A DNA stretch of 64,000 bases from the NCBI GenBank assembly GCA_034231615.1, contig CM067306.1:60140749-60204748 (forward strand), in the 5' to 3' direction. The stretch is from Meghimatium bilineatum. Lineage: Eukaryota; Mollusca; Gastropoda; Stylommatophora; Philomycidae. The first letter of the stretch is position 1. Each line of letters opens with the position of its first letter. Below, piece after piece: positions 1 through 11,436 of this stretch. Below the pieces are notes generated by a model. The model was not told the origin of the DNA and did not search any database. It saw only the letters and a list, made by a program, of their open reading frames with translations. Position numbers and translations under genes: made by a program.

Positions 1-131
1 ATATCTGCGCAATTCGATAGAACGTATCCGACTGCAGCATGGCTTCGAAGACACTTTGACAATATAAAAATGGGACAGTCAATCATGCCCCAAAATCTTC
101 TTAGTCGCTTCTTAAACATTGCATGACAGAT
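1..131 (-). mobile_element. (GAA)-tailed SINE, partial, cut by window edge
   Basis: Diverged minus-strand fragment of the most abundant short repeat in this window (called SINE-G here; the best copy is at 63080-63364). The order of blocks matches that copy: atatctgcgc, then a catccgac/cagcatggctt block, then gggacagtcaa and cttagtcgc. The 3' part with the GAA tail would lie left of the window. Non-coding. Confidence 0.7.
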
Positions 132-203
132 CACACTGTGAGCTATTCCTTGCTCTATTCCTGGACGTTTACAATTTTACTGTGTAAAATCTGAAAGTAT
201 CGC

Positions 204-490
204 ATGTGTGTTGCCGGAGCCCGAAAGGGGAGCAAATAATAGCAACATTGTTTACCATCCACGCATGGCGTAAAAGGCGACTAAGGATGTTATGGGATGG
301 AGTTTGCTGTCCCATACCATATAGGGTAAGTGACCCAAAGCCATACTGAAGTCGGATGTGTCAGGCCGAAAGGCGCAGATATCGCATCAATGCTGTAAAC
401 CATGACACAACGCATTCCGTTCTCAGGACTACATCCTGCTAATCTGCAGGAATTTTGAGAACGAACGCAGAAGAAGAAGAAGATGAAAGT
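204..490 (+). mobile_element. (GAA)-tailed SINE (SINE-G), near full length
   Basis: Starts with a cgtgtgttgccgg-like head (here gtgtgttgccggagcccg), runs through the conserved palindromic block around 292-322 and the ggactacatcctgctaatc block, and ends in agaagaagaagaagat. About 285 bp, like the other full copies. I saw no clear Pol III A and B boxes, so the ancestry (tRNA, 5S or LINE-derived) is open. Non-coding. Confidence 0.85.
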
Positions 491-559
491 GTATGCTGTG
501 TATCAAAGAACGTAATCTTCCTCTACAAATGTCCACCTAGTGGAAAGAGACTCAGCACG

Positions 560-864
560 TAAGAGTGTTGCAAGCGAGAGGTAAAGCAATTTCTAGCTAA
601 TTTTGTACAGCAACACTGTTTACCTTCCATAGATGTCGTCAGAGGCAACTGAGAAGGCTATATGGAGTGGAGTCTGCTGTCCCATCCTATATAGGGTCAA
701 AGTGGCACAGAACAGTAGCCATGATGAAGTCGAATGTGTCAGGCTGAAATGCAAAGATGAAAATCACAGCTGTAAACCAGGGAAAAAAGCATTCCGTTCT
801 CCGGACTACATCCTGGTAATCTGAAGGAGTGTGAGAATGGACGCAGAAGAAGAAAAAGAAGTAA
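560..864 (+). mobile_element. Diverged SINE-G copy with an extra 5' block
   Basis: From about 606 the sequence follows SINE-G (ctgtttaccttccat, ctgctgtcccatcc, ggactacatcctgg) to a gaagaagaaaaagaag tail. The preceding block (about 565-605, gcgagaggtaaagcaatttc) is not in other SINE-G copies but recurs inverted at 2758-2800. Short open frames here are chance frames. Confidence 0.7.
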
Positions 865-1660
865 CATTCCTAGATAATTCCATTCTGTTTTTAAATAAAT
901 CACCACATAATTTATACCCCACTTTTAATCTTTTATATTTGTTTTGCTTCCAATTCTCACACACCCAAATACACACACACAATTTTACTTACTCTTTCAA
1001 CTCCCCCCTCCCCGTTGCCCTATCGCTCTCACCATTAAACCAACACCCCCTCCCCCTGTTTTTTTTCATTATTTAAATAAAAAAAACCCATTTCTATATT
1101 TGACGAAGATAAAGATGGCCAGATTTCTCAGAGAAATGAACTCATTCCCGAAACCAATTGTTGATCTTTAGCAACCAAACACAAAGGTATTGATTCTAGT
1201 ACAGACAACAATACAACTCATTTTTTTGTTTTGTTAACTGGTAACTAAATAAAATTCATTCTATTTTATTTTTGATTCCCTGTCTTCTCTTTTTCCCCTT
1301 TTACTTAACTTTCTTAATTGAGGTTATCTTTTCCTTCGAATAAAAGTTATCTATGTAAACAGCCGTGCTTTTGTTCATTGAAGCACGGCTGCAGCTGTTA
1401 TTGTGATTATGTGTTCTTTCAAGGAAGAATGGATAAATAAGATTGGGGGATTCAGTTGATCTTATGAAATAGTTGGCGTAGATGTGTTTTTTAAACGAGA
1501 GATGTGTACGTATGTATGGGTGTATGTGTACCTATGATGCATGTGTGTGTGTGTATATATATGTATGTATGAGTATTTATGTGTGAGTGTTTGTGGATGG
1601 ATGAATAGATGTATTATTTATATATGCAGAACAGATCTCGTATGTTTGTATGGTTATATG
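865..1660. other. AT-rich intergenic sequence, no gene seen
   Basis: Low-complexity, pyrimidine-rich and T-rich stretches (for example 955-1070), then GT/TA-rich sequence near 1500-1600. The chance frames here have no recognisable domain. Confidence 0.6.
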
Positions 1661-1663
1661 GGA

Positions 1664-1930
1664 GCCGCGTTAGCGCAATGGTTAGCGCACTGGCTTCGCA
1701 TATGAGTGGTGCTGGGTTCATTCCCTAGTTGAGGCGGAAATGTTTTTCAGATCGCAACGGCTCCCGGGTCGACCCAACCTTAAATGGGTACCGGATTAAT
1801 CCGGGAAGTAAAGACTGCGAGGGAGAGGAGATGGATACCGCCCTCATTTGCAGAGCCTCTGAAATGTGAGATCGCTAATATCTCACACCCCTACGACATT
1901 AATAAATGTTACTTTTACTTTTTTATGCTT
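1664..1930 (+). mobile_element. tRNA-derived SINE (SINE-T1)
   Basis: The head resembles a tRNA gene: A-box-like ttagcgcaatgg near 1671 and B-box-like gggttcattccc near 1715. A tRNA-unrelated body follows, shared closely with 52709-52985: gcaacggctcccgggtcgac, taccggattaatccgg, ctgcgagggagaggagatgg, then a cattaataaatg end and a T-rich tail. About 265 bp. The A/B box arrangement supports Pol III origin, typical of SINEs. Confidence 0.88.
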
Positions 1931-1968
1931 ATATTTATTGCATGTGTATGGGTATTGCATATTGTATT

Positions 1969-2083
<115 letters not shown>

Positions 2084-2136
2084 TATATTTATGCTATATG
2101 CGGTTCGTCCGCTGAAGTAGACGATGACCATTGAGC

Positions 2137-2690
2137 TTAATTGTGGTGATAATGAAGATGATGATGCCTGCGGTGTGCCCGACTGTGACTAGTGAGTCCT
2201 ATGCGTGCTTGGAATTGTCTACCACACTCTGGGCATGTGTGGAAGGAGTATATGGAACAGGAAGCAGATCTTGCCTTTCTTCTATCGCGTTTTTTGCTGC
2301 GCAGCTTGATGTCTAAGGTTCTCTGCAGTTGCTGCACCATTCTTGATTCTGCAACAGCAGTAGGATCTGTCTTGTGCAAGATTCTCCAATGAATTTGTGC
2401 CTATTTCGAAGTCAGTCAGGGATGTCGTAAGAGTGTCTCTAAAAAGCTGCTTTTGTCCTCCTGTCTTTCGGGAGCCAGTCTGTAGTTTTTCATATAAGAA
2501 CTTCTTTGGTAGATGATGATGGTACATGCGGACCATGTGTCCTGCCCGGCGTGTCTGCGCCTTCATCAAAAGTGTATGTACACTTACAGACTTAAAATTA
2601 ATCAGTACTGTACTGGCTATAATTTTATCCCAACAATGGACAGAGTATCTGACGAAGGCAGCGTAGGTGGGAGTGGTTGAGTCTTCTTGC
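2137..2690 (-). mobile_element. LINE 3' remnant with C2H2 finger (LINE-D)
   Basis: On the minus strand two frames joined by a frameshift give the C-terminal tail typical of many metazoan non-LTR retrotransposons after the reverse transcriptase domain: RAGHMVRMYHHHLPKKFLYE, then GGQKQLFRDTL, then AQDRS, then a C2H2 finger with CPECGRQFQARIGL and SHSRAH. The 5' part (endonuclease, RT) is absent. The shift lies near 2282-2379. A second, more decayed copy is at 44597-45400. Clade not assigned. Confidence 0.85.
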
Positions 2691-2800
2691 GTGTAACTTC
2701 CTATATTCTCCTCAGTTGCCTCTGACGACATCCATGGAATGTAAACAGTGTTGTTGCTCTACAAAATTAGCTAGAAATTGCTTTACTTCTCGCTAGCCAT
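2691..2800 (-). repeat. Inverted copy of the 560-665 block
   Basis: Reverse complement of the 5' part of the SINE-G copy at 560-864, including the extra block that precedes it (caatttctagctaattttg on the minus strand). It abuts the LINE-D remnant, so the two may have been mobilised or rearranged together. Confidence 0.7.
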
Positions 2801-2856
2801 ACCTTGCATGATGTGTCCCTACGGTATTACTAAATGCTATGAGTTTACTTTTACAA

Positions 2857-3012
2857 GTAACATATTATCTCCAGGAAGTTGTCCTCACAAGGAACACCCT
2901 GAAACTCTCTATATTTTGGGCCATGAGGTTTGCATTTTCTAACGACGTATTCATGTTATCTTTAATTTTGTCAATCCATCTTCTTCTTGGTCTGTCCTTT
3001 CTTTTTTCTCCC
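2857..3012 (-). mobile_element. LINE 3' remnant (LINE-G type)
   Basis: The minus strand reads DRPRRRWIDKIKDNMNTSLE, then NANLMAQ, then a RTTSWR end, one stop from the terminus. The same C-terminal peptide occurs at 56565-56735 on the plus strand. The GRPRRRW-D-IK pattern is common at the 3' ends of non-LTR retrotransposons. 5' truncated and degenerate. Confidence 0.75.
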
Positions 3013-3112
3013 AGATTCTCTGCCTTCCATTGTTTGTCTTTCTAAACAGTTGTGTCTCTTTATATGACCAAATAAGTATATATTTCATTGTGCTATTGTT
3101 TACTACATAGAA

Positions 3113-5150
3113 AACGACATCTGATACAGGCAGTGACAGAAAATATATACTTGATACAGGCAGTGAGAGAAAATATATACTTGATACAGGCAGTGAGAGA
3201 AAATATATACTTGATACAGGCAGTGAGAGAAAATACATACTTGATACAGGCTGTGACAGAAAATATATACTTGATACAGGCAGTGAGAGAAAATATATAC
3301 TTGATACAGGCAGTGAGAGAAAATATATACTTGATACAGGCAGTGAGAGAAAATATATACTTGATACAGGCAGTGAGAGAAAATATATACTTGATACAGG
3401 CAGTGAGAGAAAATACATACTTGATACAGGCTGTGACAGAAAATATATACTTGATACAGGTAGTGAGAGAAAATATACACTTGATACAGGCTGTGACAGA
3501 AAATATATACTTGATACAGGCAGTGACAGAAAATATATACTTGATACAGAAAATATATACTTGATACAGAAAATATATGCTTGATGCAGAAAATATATAC
3601 TTGATACATGCAGTGACAGAAAATATGTACTTGACACAGGCAGTGACAGAAAATATATACTTGATACAGAAAATATATACTTGATACAGAAAATATATAC
3701 TTGATACAGGCAGTTACAGATAATATATACTTGATACAGAAAATATATACTTGATACAGAAAATATATACTTGATACAGAAAATATATACTTGATACAGA
3801 AAATATATACTTGATACAGAAAATATATACTTGTTACAGAAAATATATACTTGATACAGAAAATATATACTTGATACAGAAAATATATACTTGATACAGG
3901 CAGTTACAGATAATATATACTTGATACAGAAAATATATAATTGATACAGGCAGTGACAGAAAATATATACTTGATACAGAAAATATATACTTGATACATG
4001 CAGTGACAGAAAATATATACTTGATACAGAAAATATATACTTGATGCAGGCAGTGACAGAAAATATATACTTCATACAGAAAATATATACTTGATACAGA
4101 AAATATATACTTGATACAGGCAGTGACAGAAAATATATACTTGATACAGGCAGTGACAGAAAATATATACTTGATACAGAAAATATATACTTGATACAGG
4201 CAATGACAGAAAATATATACTTGATACAGAAAATATATACTTGATACAGAAAATATATACTTGATACAGGCAGTGACAGAAAATATATACTTGATACAGA
4301 AAATATATACTTGATACAAAAAATATATACTTGATACAGGCAGTGACAGAAAATATATACTTGATACAGAAAATATATACTTGATACAGAAAATATATAC
4401 TTGATACAGGCAGTGACAGAAAATATATACTTGATACAGGCAGTGACAGAAAATATATACTTGATACAGACAGTGACAGAAAATATATACTTGATACAGG
4501 CAGTGAGAGAAAATATATATTTGATACAGGCAGTGACAGAAAATATATATTTGATACAGGCAGTGACAGAAAATATATACTTCATACAGAAAATATATAC
4601 TTGATACAGAAAATATATACTTGATACAGAAAATATATACTTGATGCAGGCAGTGACAGAAAATATATACTTGATACAGGCAGTGACAGAAAATATATAC
4701 TTGATACAGGCAATGACAGAAAATATATACTTGATACAGAAAATATATACTTGATACAGGCAATGATAGAAAATATATACTTGATACAGAAAATATATAC
4801 TTGATACAGGCAGTGACAGAAAATATATACTTGATACAGAAAATATATACTTGATACAGAAAATATATACTTGATACAGGCAGTGACAGAAAATATATAC
4901 TTGATACAGAAAATATATACTTGATACAGAAAATATATACTTGATACAGGCAGTGACAGAAAATATATACTTGATACAGGCAGTGACAGAAAATATATAC
5001 TTGATACAGGCAGTGAGAGAAAATATATATTTGATACAGGCAGTGACAGAAAATATATATTTGATACAGGAAGTGACAGAAAATATATACTTCATACAGA
5101 AAATATATACTTGATACAGAAAATATATACTTGATACAGGCAGCGAGATG
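3113..5150. repeat. 30/20-bp minisatellite, about 2 kb
   Basis: A 30-bp unit (ttgatacagg + cagtgacaga + aaatatatac) interspersed with 20-bp units lacking the middle 10 bp. Early units (3113-3540) are mostly 30-bp and use cagtgagaga; later ones alternate. A block with the rare aaatatatat and ttcatacag variants occurs near 4501-4600 and again near 5011-5110, a spacing of 510 bp, so a larger period exists. A 747-codon minus-strand frame spans the array only because no unit form carries a stop in the frames used; its IKYIFSVTAC-type product has no family resemblance. Confidence 0.97.
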
Positions 5151-5225
5151 GAATATGTCAGGAGTTGAAGATGAAAATATTCCTTAGATTTCATATCTTT
5201 CGGTAACTTTCTTCATATAAAAGCT

Positions 5226-5455
5226 CCTTTTCTCTCGTCTTTCCCTACCTCCCTTGCTCTCACATCCCCTCCATTTCTCCCTTGTTTTTTCAAATCTCCT
5301 TTTTGATCTCTCAAACCCCCTCCCTATCTCCTTGCTCTCTCAAATCCCATTCCTCCTTCTCTTGCTCTCTCAAATCCCTTCTCTTGCTCTCTCAAATTCC
5401 TCCCTCCCTCCCTCTCTTGCTCTCCCGAATCTCTTCCCTCCCTATACATCCTAAG
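5226..5455. repeat. Pyrimidine-rich degenerate repeat
   Basis: Irregular repetition of ttgctctctcaaatcc. The plus-strand open frames are simple-sequence artefacts. Confidence 0.8.
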
Positions 5456-6110
5456 AGGTACCATAACTTAGACTAGAACTCTACATCCATTAGGCTTTGC
5501 TTACAACATTGAACAATTACCGACTAAGAAGAAAGATACAAAATAACCTTACACCAGGAAATTTATAATTGGAACGAAAGATCTGAAGGGAATCGACCAC
5601 ACTAGCAGGGCTTCCCTAAATACTGGTCAATATTTAATGTCATTTATTCCATGTGTATGTACATTTGTGTGCGTCATTAATCTCAGGGCTGCCATATTAA
5701 AATGTCATTTAGTGCCAAATGCCACTAGAAAAAAAAAGCCAGAAAGAAGTCGAGTTTATTCTCTGACTCTAACCACACTAAAAAGAAGCCATATTTGTGA
5801 ATGATTTTAAAAGAAGCCAGTATTGCAACCTTGATTGATGTTGCGATTGCTAGTACGTGATTGCTATAAACTCATTTCCGGTCTCCTTAAAATGACTACA
5901 ACCACAGAAAAGAGCTTCTGAGATTGTCACGGTCAGACAGAAACGGAAGCTGGTACTAACAGTGGCGAGATAAATAGTTTCTGATCTAGGCCGTGAGATG
6001 CTAGAAGATTTCGTATTTTCACAGACTGCAACTTATGTTTACAGTTTTTACTGGAAACATTGGACAGTTCCAGGCAGTGTTAAATTAGTATAAACTTGTA
6101 ATCATTCTAC
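5456..6110. other. Unassigned intergenic sequence
   Basis: No open frame with recognisable similarity and no tandem structure. Confidence 0.5.
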
Positions 6111-6111
6111 A

Positions 6112-6440
6112 TATTCATCATCATCAAGTGCCGTCCACGTAACGAAGAATGGCGGCAACAGACCTACACCATCCTCTGTTTCTTGCTTTGGTGGGGAACT
6201 GTGCTAGATTGTAACCTATTCATCTTAAAATGTACCCCCCCCCCCGACTTATATATATGCCTACCTCTTGCTTGCCCCCCCCCCCTCAGCTCGATCCTCA
6301 AGCAATGTCTTCAACAAAGTGTCATGTCTTTTACATTGTTCAAAATTCTGTATTTGTTCAATTTTTATTTCCTTTAATAGTTTTTAACGCGACGTATTGT
6401 TTCAGAACATCTTTGTTCGTTTTTTTCTCTTTCTATATAG
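6112..6440 (-). mobile_element. LINE 3' remnant (LINE-B family)
   Basis: The minus strand matches the LINE-B copy at 22890-23470 in order: KTNKDVLK near the 5' side, a loop with C-runs, and a terminal CRRHSSLRGRHLMMM-like frame ending in the catcatcatcaagtgccgtc block. Several stops and shifts and homopolymer expansions (c runs near 6233 and 6276). Confidence 0.65.
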
Positions 6441-6477
6441 TTTCCTGTTATTCTATATATCCACAACTCAAAGACAT

Positions 6478-6643
6478 CAATTCTATCTTCTAGTTATCGA
6501 TTCTTAATTCTATCTTCTAGTTATCGATTCTTAATTCTATCTTCTAGTTATCCATTCTTAATTCTATCTTCTAGTTATCGATTCTTAATTCTATCTTCTA
6601 GTTATCGATTCTTAATTCTATCTTCTAGTTATCGATTCTTAAT
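6478..6643. repeat. 27-bp minisatellite, six copies
   Basis: Near-perfect repetition of a 27-bp unit containing tcttctagttatcgattc. Inserted between LINE remnants. Non-coding. Confidence 0.95.
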
Positions 6644-6744
6644 CATGTTTCTAAGCAGTGCATTAATATAGAATAGATGTAACATTTTATAGTTCTCATT
6701 TTTAGACTGTAATTTTTTTTTGCAATTTAAAATATATTGTGTAA

Positions 6745-6972
6745 TATGAACTTGTTATTAGAGATGAAGTCTTGTCAGTAGAGCTGTCAAGAGAGTTCTG
6801 CAGTACTATATAACTCCTATACTAAAATAGGGATGCGTGTCTTGGACAATAAACAAACAGTTAAATGGAAAATTAGAGGCAGTAGAGATGTGGTTTTACA
6901 GAAGAATGCTAAGAATAACATGTACTGCCAGGAAAACTAATGTGGAGGTGTTGAAAGAGTTTTTTACTGCTT
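6745..6972 (+). mobile_element. LINE 3' remnant (LINE-A family)
   Basis: Nucleotide similarity to the LINE-A copy at 17118-17608: ttctgcagtactatataact, then gtcttggacaataaac, ggcagtagagatgtgg and gaaaactaatgtggaggtg. It stops at gttgaaagagtt, so the 3' part is missing. Encodes a broken form of the YGCESWTIN...MWFYRRMLRI region. Confidence 0.8.
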
Positions 6973-7091
6973 AAATTTATCTTCTTCTTCTTTACAGGTA
7001 TTTTGCTGGTATTTTTTTTGTTTCTATCGGAGTGAAAATTTAAAATACCTACCCTGTAAATGTTGTTTTGCCTGTACATGTTGTTTTTCAT

Positions 7092-7350
7092 GTACGTTCA
7101 TTCTCAAACTCCTGCAGATTAGCAGGATCTAGTCAGGAGAAATGATTGCCTTATGTTAAGGTTTACAGCATTGCTGTCATTTCTGCGTCGTTCGTCCTGA
7201 GACATCCTACTTCAGTATCGATGTCAGTCACTTTGATCCTATATAGGATGGGACAGTCAACTCCACTCCATAACATCCTTAATCGCCCCTTACGACATGC
7301 ATGTAAGTTACAGTTACTACTCTTTGATCGCCTATCGATCCCGGCAATAT
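7092..7350 (-). mobile_element. SINE-G copy, diverged
   Basis: Minus-strand match from cgttcattctcaaactcctg (3' block) through tatataggatgggacagtc (palindromic block) to cgacatgcatgtaagtt (5' block). The tail and extreme head are lost. Confidence 0.8.
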
Positions 7351-7402
7351 ACTGGCACATTTAAACAATTTTTTATTGATGTGATTTAACTTAGTTATTT
7401 TT

Positions 7403-7424
7403 AAGGTTAGGGTTAGGGTTAAGA
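7403..7424. repeat. Short TTAGGG-like interstitial motif
   Basis: aaggttagggttagggttaa gives about three hexamers of the animal telomere repeat. Too short to be a telomere. Confidence 0.6.
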
Positions 7425-7606
7425 TTTTCCTTAAGGCTGTGAACAGAGACATGGATATATTTTATGTTGGTGCTTTCAAGGTTGCATTCCGACGACTCTG
7501 GATAAGTATATAAATCGTGTACATACGGTAACTGTCTGAATAACTATCTTTATCATCGTTTCCCTGCCTGTCTCGCTTCCTGTCTGTCTTCCTTTGTTGT
7601 TATGTA

Positions 7607-8263
7607 TCCACAACTTCTGTCTCAAGTAATGACAATAATCCTGTATTGCCCATGTCACTACTGTCTCAAGTAATGACAATAATCCTGTATTGCCCATGCC
7701 ACAACTTCTGTCTCAAGTAATGTCAATAATCCTGTATTGCCCATGTCACTACTGTCTCAAGTAATGTCAATAATCCTGTATTGCCCATGTCACTACTGTC
7801 TCAAGTAATGTCAATAATCCTGTATTGCCCATGTCACTACTGTCTCAAGTAATGTCAATAATCCTGTATTGCCCATGTCACTACTGTCTCAAGTAATGAC
7901 AATAATCCTGTATTGCCCATGTCACTACTGTCTCAAGTAATGACAATAATCCTGTATTGCCCATGCCACAAATTCTGTCTCAAGTAACGTCAATAATCCT
8001 GTATTGCCCATGCCATAACTTCTGTCTCAAGTAATGTCAATAATCCTGTATTGCCCATGTCACTACTGTCTCAAGTAATGACAATAATCCTGTATTGCCC
8101 ATGCCACAAATGCTGTCTCAACTAACGTCAATACTCCTGTATTGCCCATGCCACAACTATTGCTCATGCCACAAATTATGTCTCAACTAATGTCAATAAT
8201 CCTGTATTTCCCATGCCACAACTTCTGTCTCAAGTAATGACAATAATCCTGTATTGCCCATGC
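7607..8263. repeat. 44-47-bp minisatellite, about 14 copies
   Basis: Units share ctgtctcaagtaatg, caataatcctgtattgccca, and alternate between gtcactactg (44 bp) and gccacaacttctg (about 47 bp) linkers. Units degrade after about 8100. Confidence 0.95.
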
Positions 8264-8590
8264 CGTGTGGGCTTTGGTTATCATGTCTGTCTAGAGTGTT
8301 CCGTCTCATGTAATGCCAATTATTTCCTGAATTGTGGGGATATCCCTGTTCGCCGTGAGTTCAAGACGGCATGGTTTCGAATCCGGCTCGTGTAGTCTTG
8401 TGTACAACTTGGATTTTTTTGGAGATCCCTAGGGATTATTGCTTGAAGCAACGGAGTTACGTGCTTATGAGTGGTACTCTAGACAGGTGAAGTGCGGCTT
8501 CGCTGAGAATGACAGAGTATATATGGGAAATCATGTACAGTGAAGTCATTACTATACGTCTTTTGAAACTTTGTTTCTTGTATTGTCCAT
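8264..8590 (+). mobile_element. SINE-like repeat with tRNA-like head (SINE-T4)
   Basis: Contains a B-box-like tggtttcgaatccgg near 8371, followed by a body (acggagttacgtgcttatga, gtggtactct, gggaaatcatgtacagtgaa) that recurs at 63540-63690. The first 80 bp share ccatgccgtgtgggct with 8589-8675, a local duplication. Confidence 0.65.
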
Positions 8591-9170
8591 GCCGTGTGGG
8601 CTTTTGTTATCATGTCTGACTAAATCGTTCCGAATCATGTAATGCTAATTATTTCTTGCAGTCCATGCCGTGTGGGCTATATTATCATATGCCCGCATCC
8701 TTCTGCCTCGTAATTCCAATCCAGGTCTATAGATAAGGTGGGGGGATTTAGGGTGGGGGGTTTAAACACCCCGTAGCAAACAGAAACATGACATATAGTA
8801 CTATGAACTTGCCAAAAGTCAATCCCTAGTCCAACCACACCCCCCCCCCTTTAGCGATTTTCACTTAAAAAAAATATTTCATCAAATTTTCCATCAAAAC
8901 ACAGATCTACCACATGAAGTCATACGAAGACATACGACGACACACGACTAACCTATTTTTAGGTAACCCCAGCCAACCATATAGAACGTATTTACGGCCC
9001 TGCGCCATTTATTTATTTTAATCCATGCCAAGTGTCGCTGGCTTGTACAGATATGTCCACATCCTTCTGTCTTGTGTACTGCCAGTCATTTCAGACACAT
9101 ACTTTCCCATATGCCACAATGCTCTACTATCCAACATCTTCTCTCTTGGATTTCGGTATTTTTTTTTTCC
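8591..9170. other. Unassigned; partial local duplication and C-run
   Basis: Two more ccatgccgtgtgggct blocks near 8588 and 8664 echo the one at 8260. A G-rich patch at 8740-8762 and a C-run near 8839-8850. No gene seen. Confidence 0.5.
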
Positions 9171-9374
9171 AATTTCCCTGTGGTCACTAAATACTGACAT
9201 GCCCAATTTCCCTGTGGTCACTAAATACTGGCATGCCTAATTTCCCTGTGGTCACTAAATACTGACATGCCCAATTTCACTGTGGTCACTAAATACTGAC
9301 ATGTCAAATTTCCCCGTGGTCACTAAATACTGACATTTCCAATTCCCCGTGGTCACTAAATACTGACATGCCCA
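9171..9374. repeat. 34-bp minisatellite, six copies
   Basis: Unit with aatttccctgtggtcactaa followed by atactgacatgccc. Near-perfect. Confidence 0.95.
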
Positions 9375-9432
9375 AAGAACATGAACCGTCGTCTTAAAAT
9401 AACAAATTAACAAATGAAAAATAAATATATTG

Positions 9433-9740
<308 letters not shown>

Positions 9741-9885
9741 GGTTGATGATTGGTCGGCTTCAAGAAACACTTTGCCTTATTTAGCGAGACGAATGGTGTC
9801 AACTGAGATCTTATTCAAACCGGACATTCTGCCTTCTGATTTCTTCTGGTGTTAGTGAGCAGTTCTCATTTTAAAATTAATTTAT

Positions 9886-10121
9886 GGCTCATGGCTCGCC
9901 ACAGCTCTCTGTCCACAGTATTATGTATCAAAGTTGTTGTTGTTTCCTTGCCGTGCCAGGTTGTCAAACTGTCTAATATTTTCTCACGTTGTCGCCCTCT
10001 GTCTCTGGTGCCTTCAATTTTCCTGTTGTGACTATGTTCTCTAAGCCTATCTGTCTCATGAAGTGGTCCAAACAAGAAGATTGCCTTTTTATTATATTGT
10101 TGATTAAGGTCCGTTTCGCAT
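9886..10121 (-). mobile_element. LINE-A 3' fragment with long flanking direct repeats
   Basis: Minus-strand reading of the LINE-A tail: DRGRQREKILDSLTTWHGKE, then a HNTVDRELWRAM segment. The flanks 9851-9885 and about 10122-10156 are similar to each other (ttagtgagcag then tttaaaat then aattt), about 33 bp. That resembles a long target-site duplication or a tandem duplication. It lacks the usual 3' terminus. Confidence 0.82.
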
Positions 10122-11084
10122 CTTAGTGAGCAGCTTTCTCTTTAAAATGAATTTCTTTCAATATATATTCATCACACTTGCTCTATGTTCAAGGATCTCT
10201 CGTTATTCTTCTATGAAATCGTACCTGTGCTGTTAACGTTAAAAAAAACAGTAAAACTATAGTTAAATTATTTGTCTACTCACCTGCATTTCTTATTATT
10301 AGTTACGTTGTTACGTTTTATTCCACTACTCTCTCCTTAATTATTCTCGAATTCCTGCTTGTATACACACTCTCTTTTACTCACTCTTCCGCACTCGCTC
10401 TCTCCTCCCAATTTCTCGATCAATATAATACAGCTGTCAAAGAGCAGACTCGAGCGACAAAATGCGTCCAGATCTGGTGTTAAGATCAGTCTGTCCTCTT
10501 CATCGATATTCACTCGAGGAACGTGGGACATGCTGTCATTGAGATGTGTGGTTGTCCCTTGGAAATTCTTCAGACGGATTGGAAGGTGATTTATATGGAT
10601 CGTTATTCTCAGAGCTGTCAGAAAAGCTGTCTTGGCAGCATTAATGTGTGTTACGGGTTCATAAAGGGTGTTTCACATCATTAATGTGCGTTAAAATTTG
10701 ATAATAATGTGTCTGTCTGGAATCATTAATTTCTCAGAGGAACGAAATTGCCGTGGCATCGCTAGAAGTAAAGTCTAGTTACTCGTTTGCTTCTATAGGC
10801 AAAACTGTGAGCATTGCTCTATTTATAAGACATGATCTCATTAAATTAAGCAATAGATATATAATATATTTCATTAAGTTAATATATATATATATATATG
10901 ATATAAATAAACAATAGTTCTCATTATGAATAGTAGAAAGTAAGAATAGAAAAAACCTCATTAAGTTGTGGTACACATATTTAACAGTTTTAAGATGAGT
11001 TATGTGTACATATATTTAAAAAAAATAGCTCGAATTAACATGAGCCATATATATATATATATATATTCCGTTTGAGCTGAAGTT
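10122..11084. other. Unassigned intergenic sequence with short TA runs
   Basis: TA runs at about 10881-10900 and 11047-11066. Chance frames at 10359-10589 (+) and 10337-10531 (-) have no recognisable domain. The minus-strand one is fairly complex in composition (SHVPRVNIDEEDRL), but I cannot support it as an exon. Confidence 0.45.
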
Positions 11085-11321
11085 AGGGCATAGGGTAGAG
11101 GTCAGATCTCTCCAATTCTGTCTGTTTAAAGCTATTCGGTGCAGTTCTTGAAGAGTATGTATATTGATTGTTTTACTTTATCTAAGTATTGTTCTTCTGA
11201 GTGTTTCTTTTGGTCTACCCCTTGCTCTTTTGCCTGTAGGTATCCATTCAAAACATTGTGGTGTATTATATTGATGTCTGCGCGTAGGACATGCCCGATG
11301 TAGGACTAACGGCGTTCTGAT

Positions 11322-11325
<4 letters not shown>
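11085..11325 (-). mobile_element. LINE 3' remnant (LINE-C family)
   Basis: The minus strand reads LHRACPTRRHQYNTPQCFEW, IPTGKRARGRPKETLRRTI, and, after a shift, an ELHRIALNRQNWRDLT segment. The matching region of 58838-59240 gives ADTNRIHY, EWIPTGKRVRGRP and ELHRIALKRQNWRDL. 5' truncated, one or more frameshifts. Confidence 0.85.
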
Positions 11326-11398
<73 letters not shown>

Positions 11399-11416
11399 AC
11401 ACACACACACACACTA
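11326..11416. repeat. (TA)n then (CA)n microsatellite
   Basis: About 70 bp of TA followed by about 20 bp of CA, lying at the 5' side of a minus-strand LINE fragment. Confidence 0.97.
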
Positions 11417-11436
11417 GCTATCGCTCAGTTGAGTCA

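Noticed and set aside
1664..1740. Functional tRNA gene
   Set aside because: A and B boxes are present, but the acceptor stem and anticodon arm do not form a normal cloverleaf by eye, and the same SINE body follows as at 52709.
2951..5194. 747-codon minus-strand open frame
   Set aside because: It is produced by the 30/20-bp minisatellite; its product is a periodic IKYIFSVTAC/SIYFLYQVY peptide without family resemblance, and other frames of the array are open too.
7403..7424. Telomere or chromosome end
   Set aside because: Only about three TTAGGG-like units, embedded in ordinary sequence.
10337..10589. Host exon on either strand
   Set aside because: Composition is protein-like, but no recognised domain, no convincing splice pair and no neighbouring exon.
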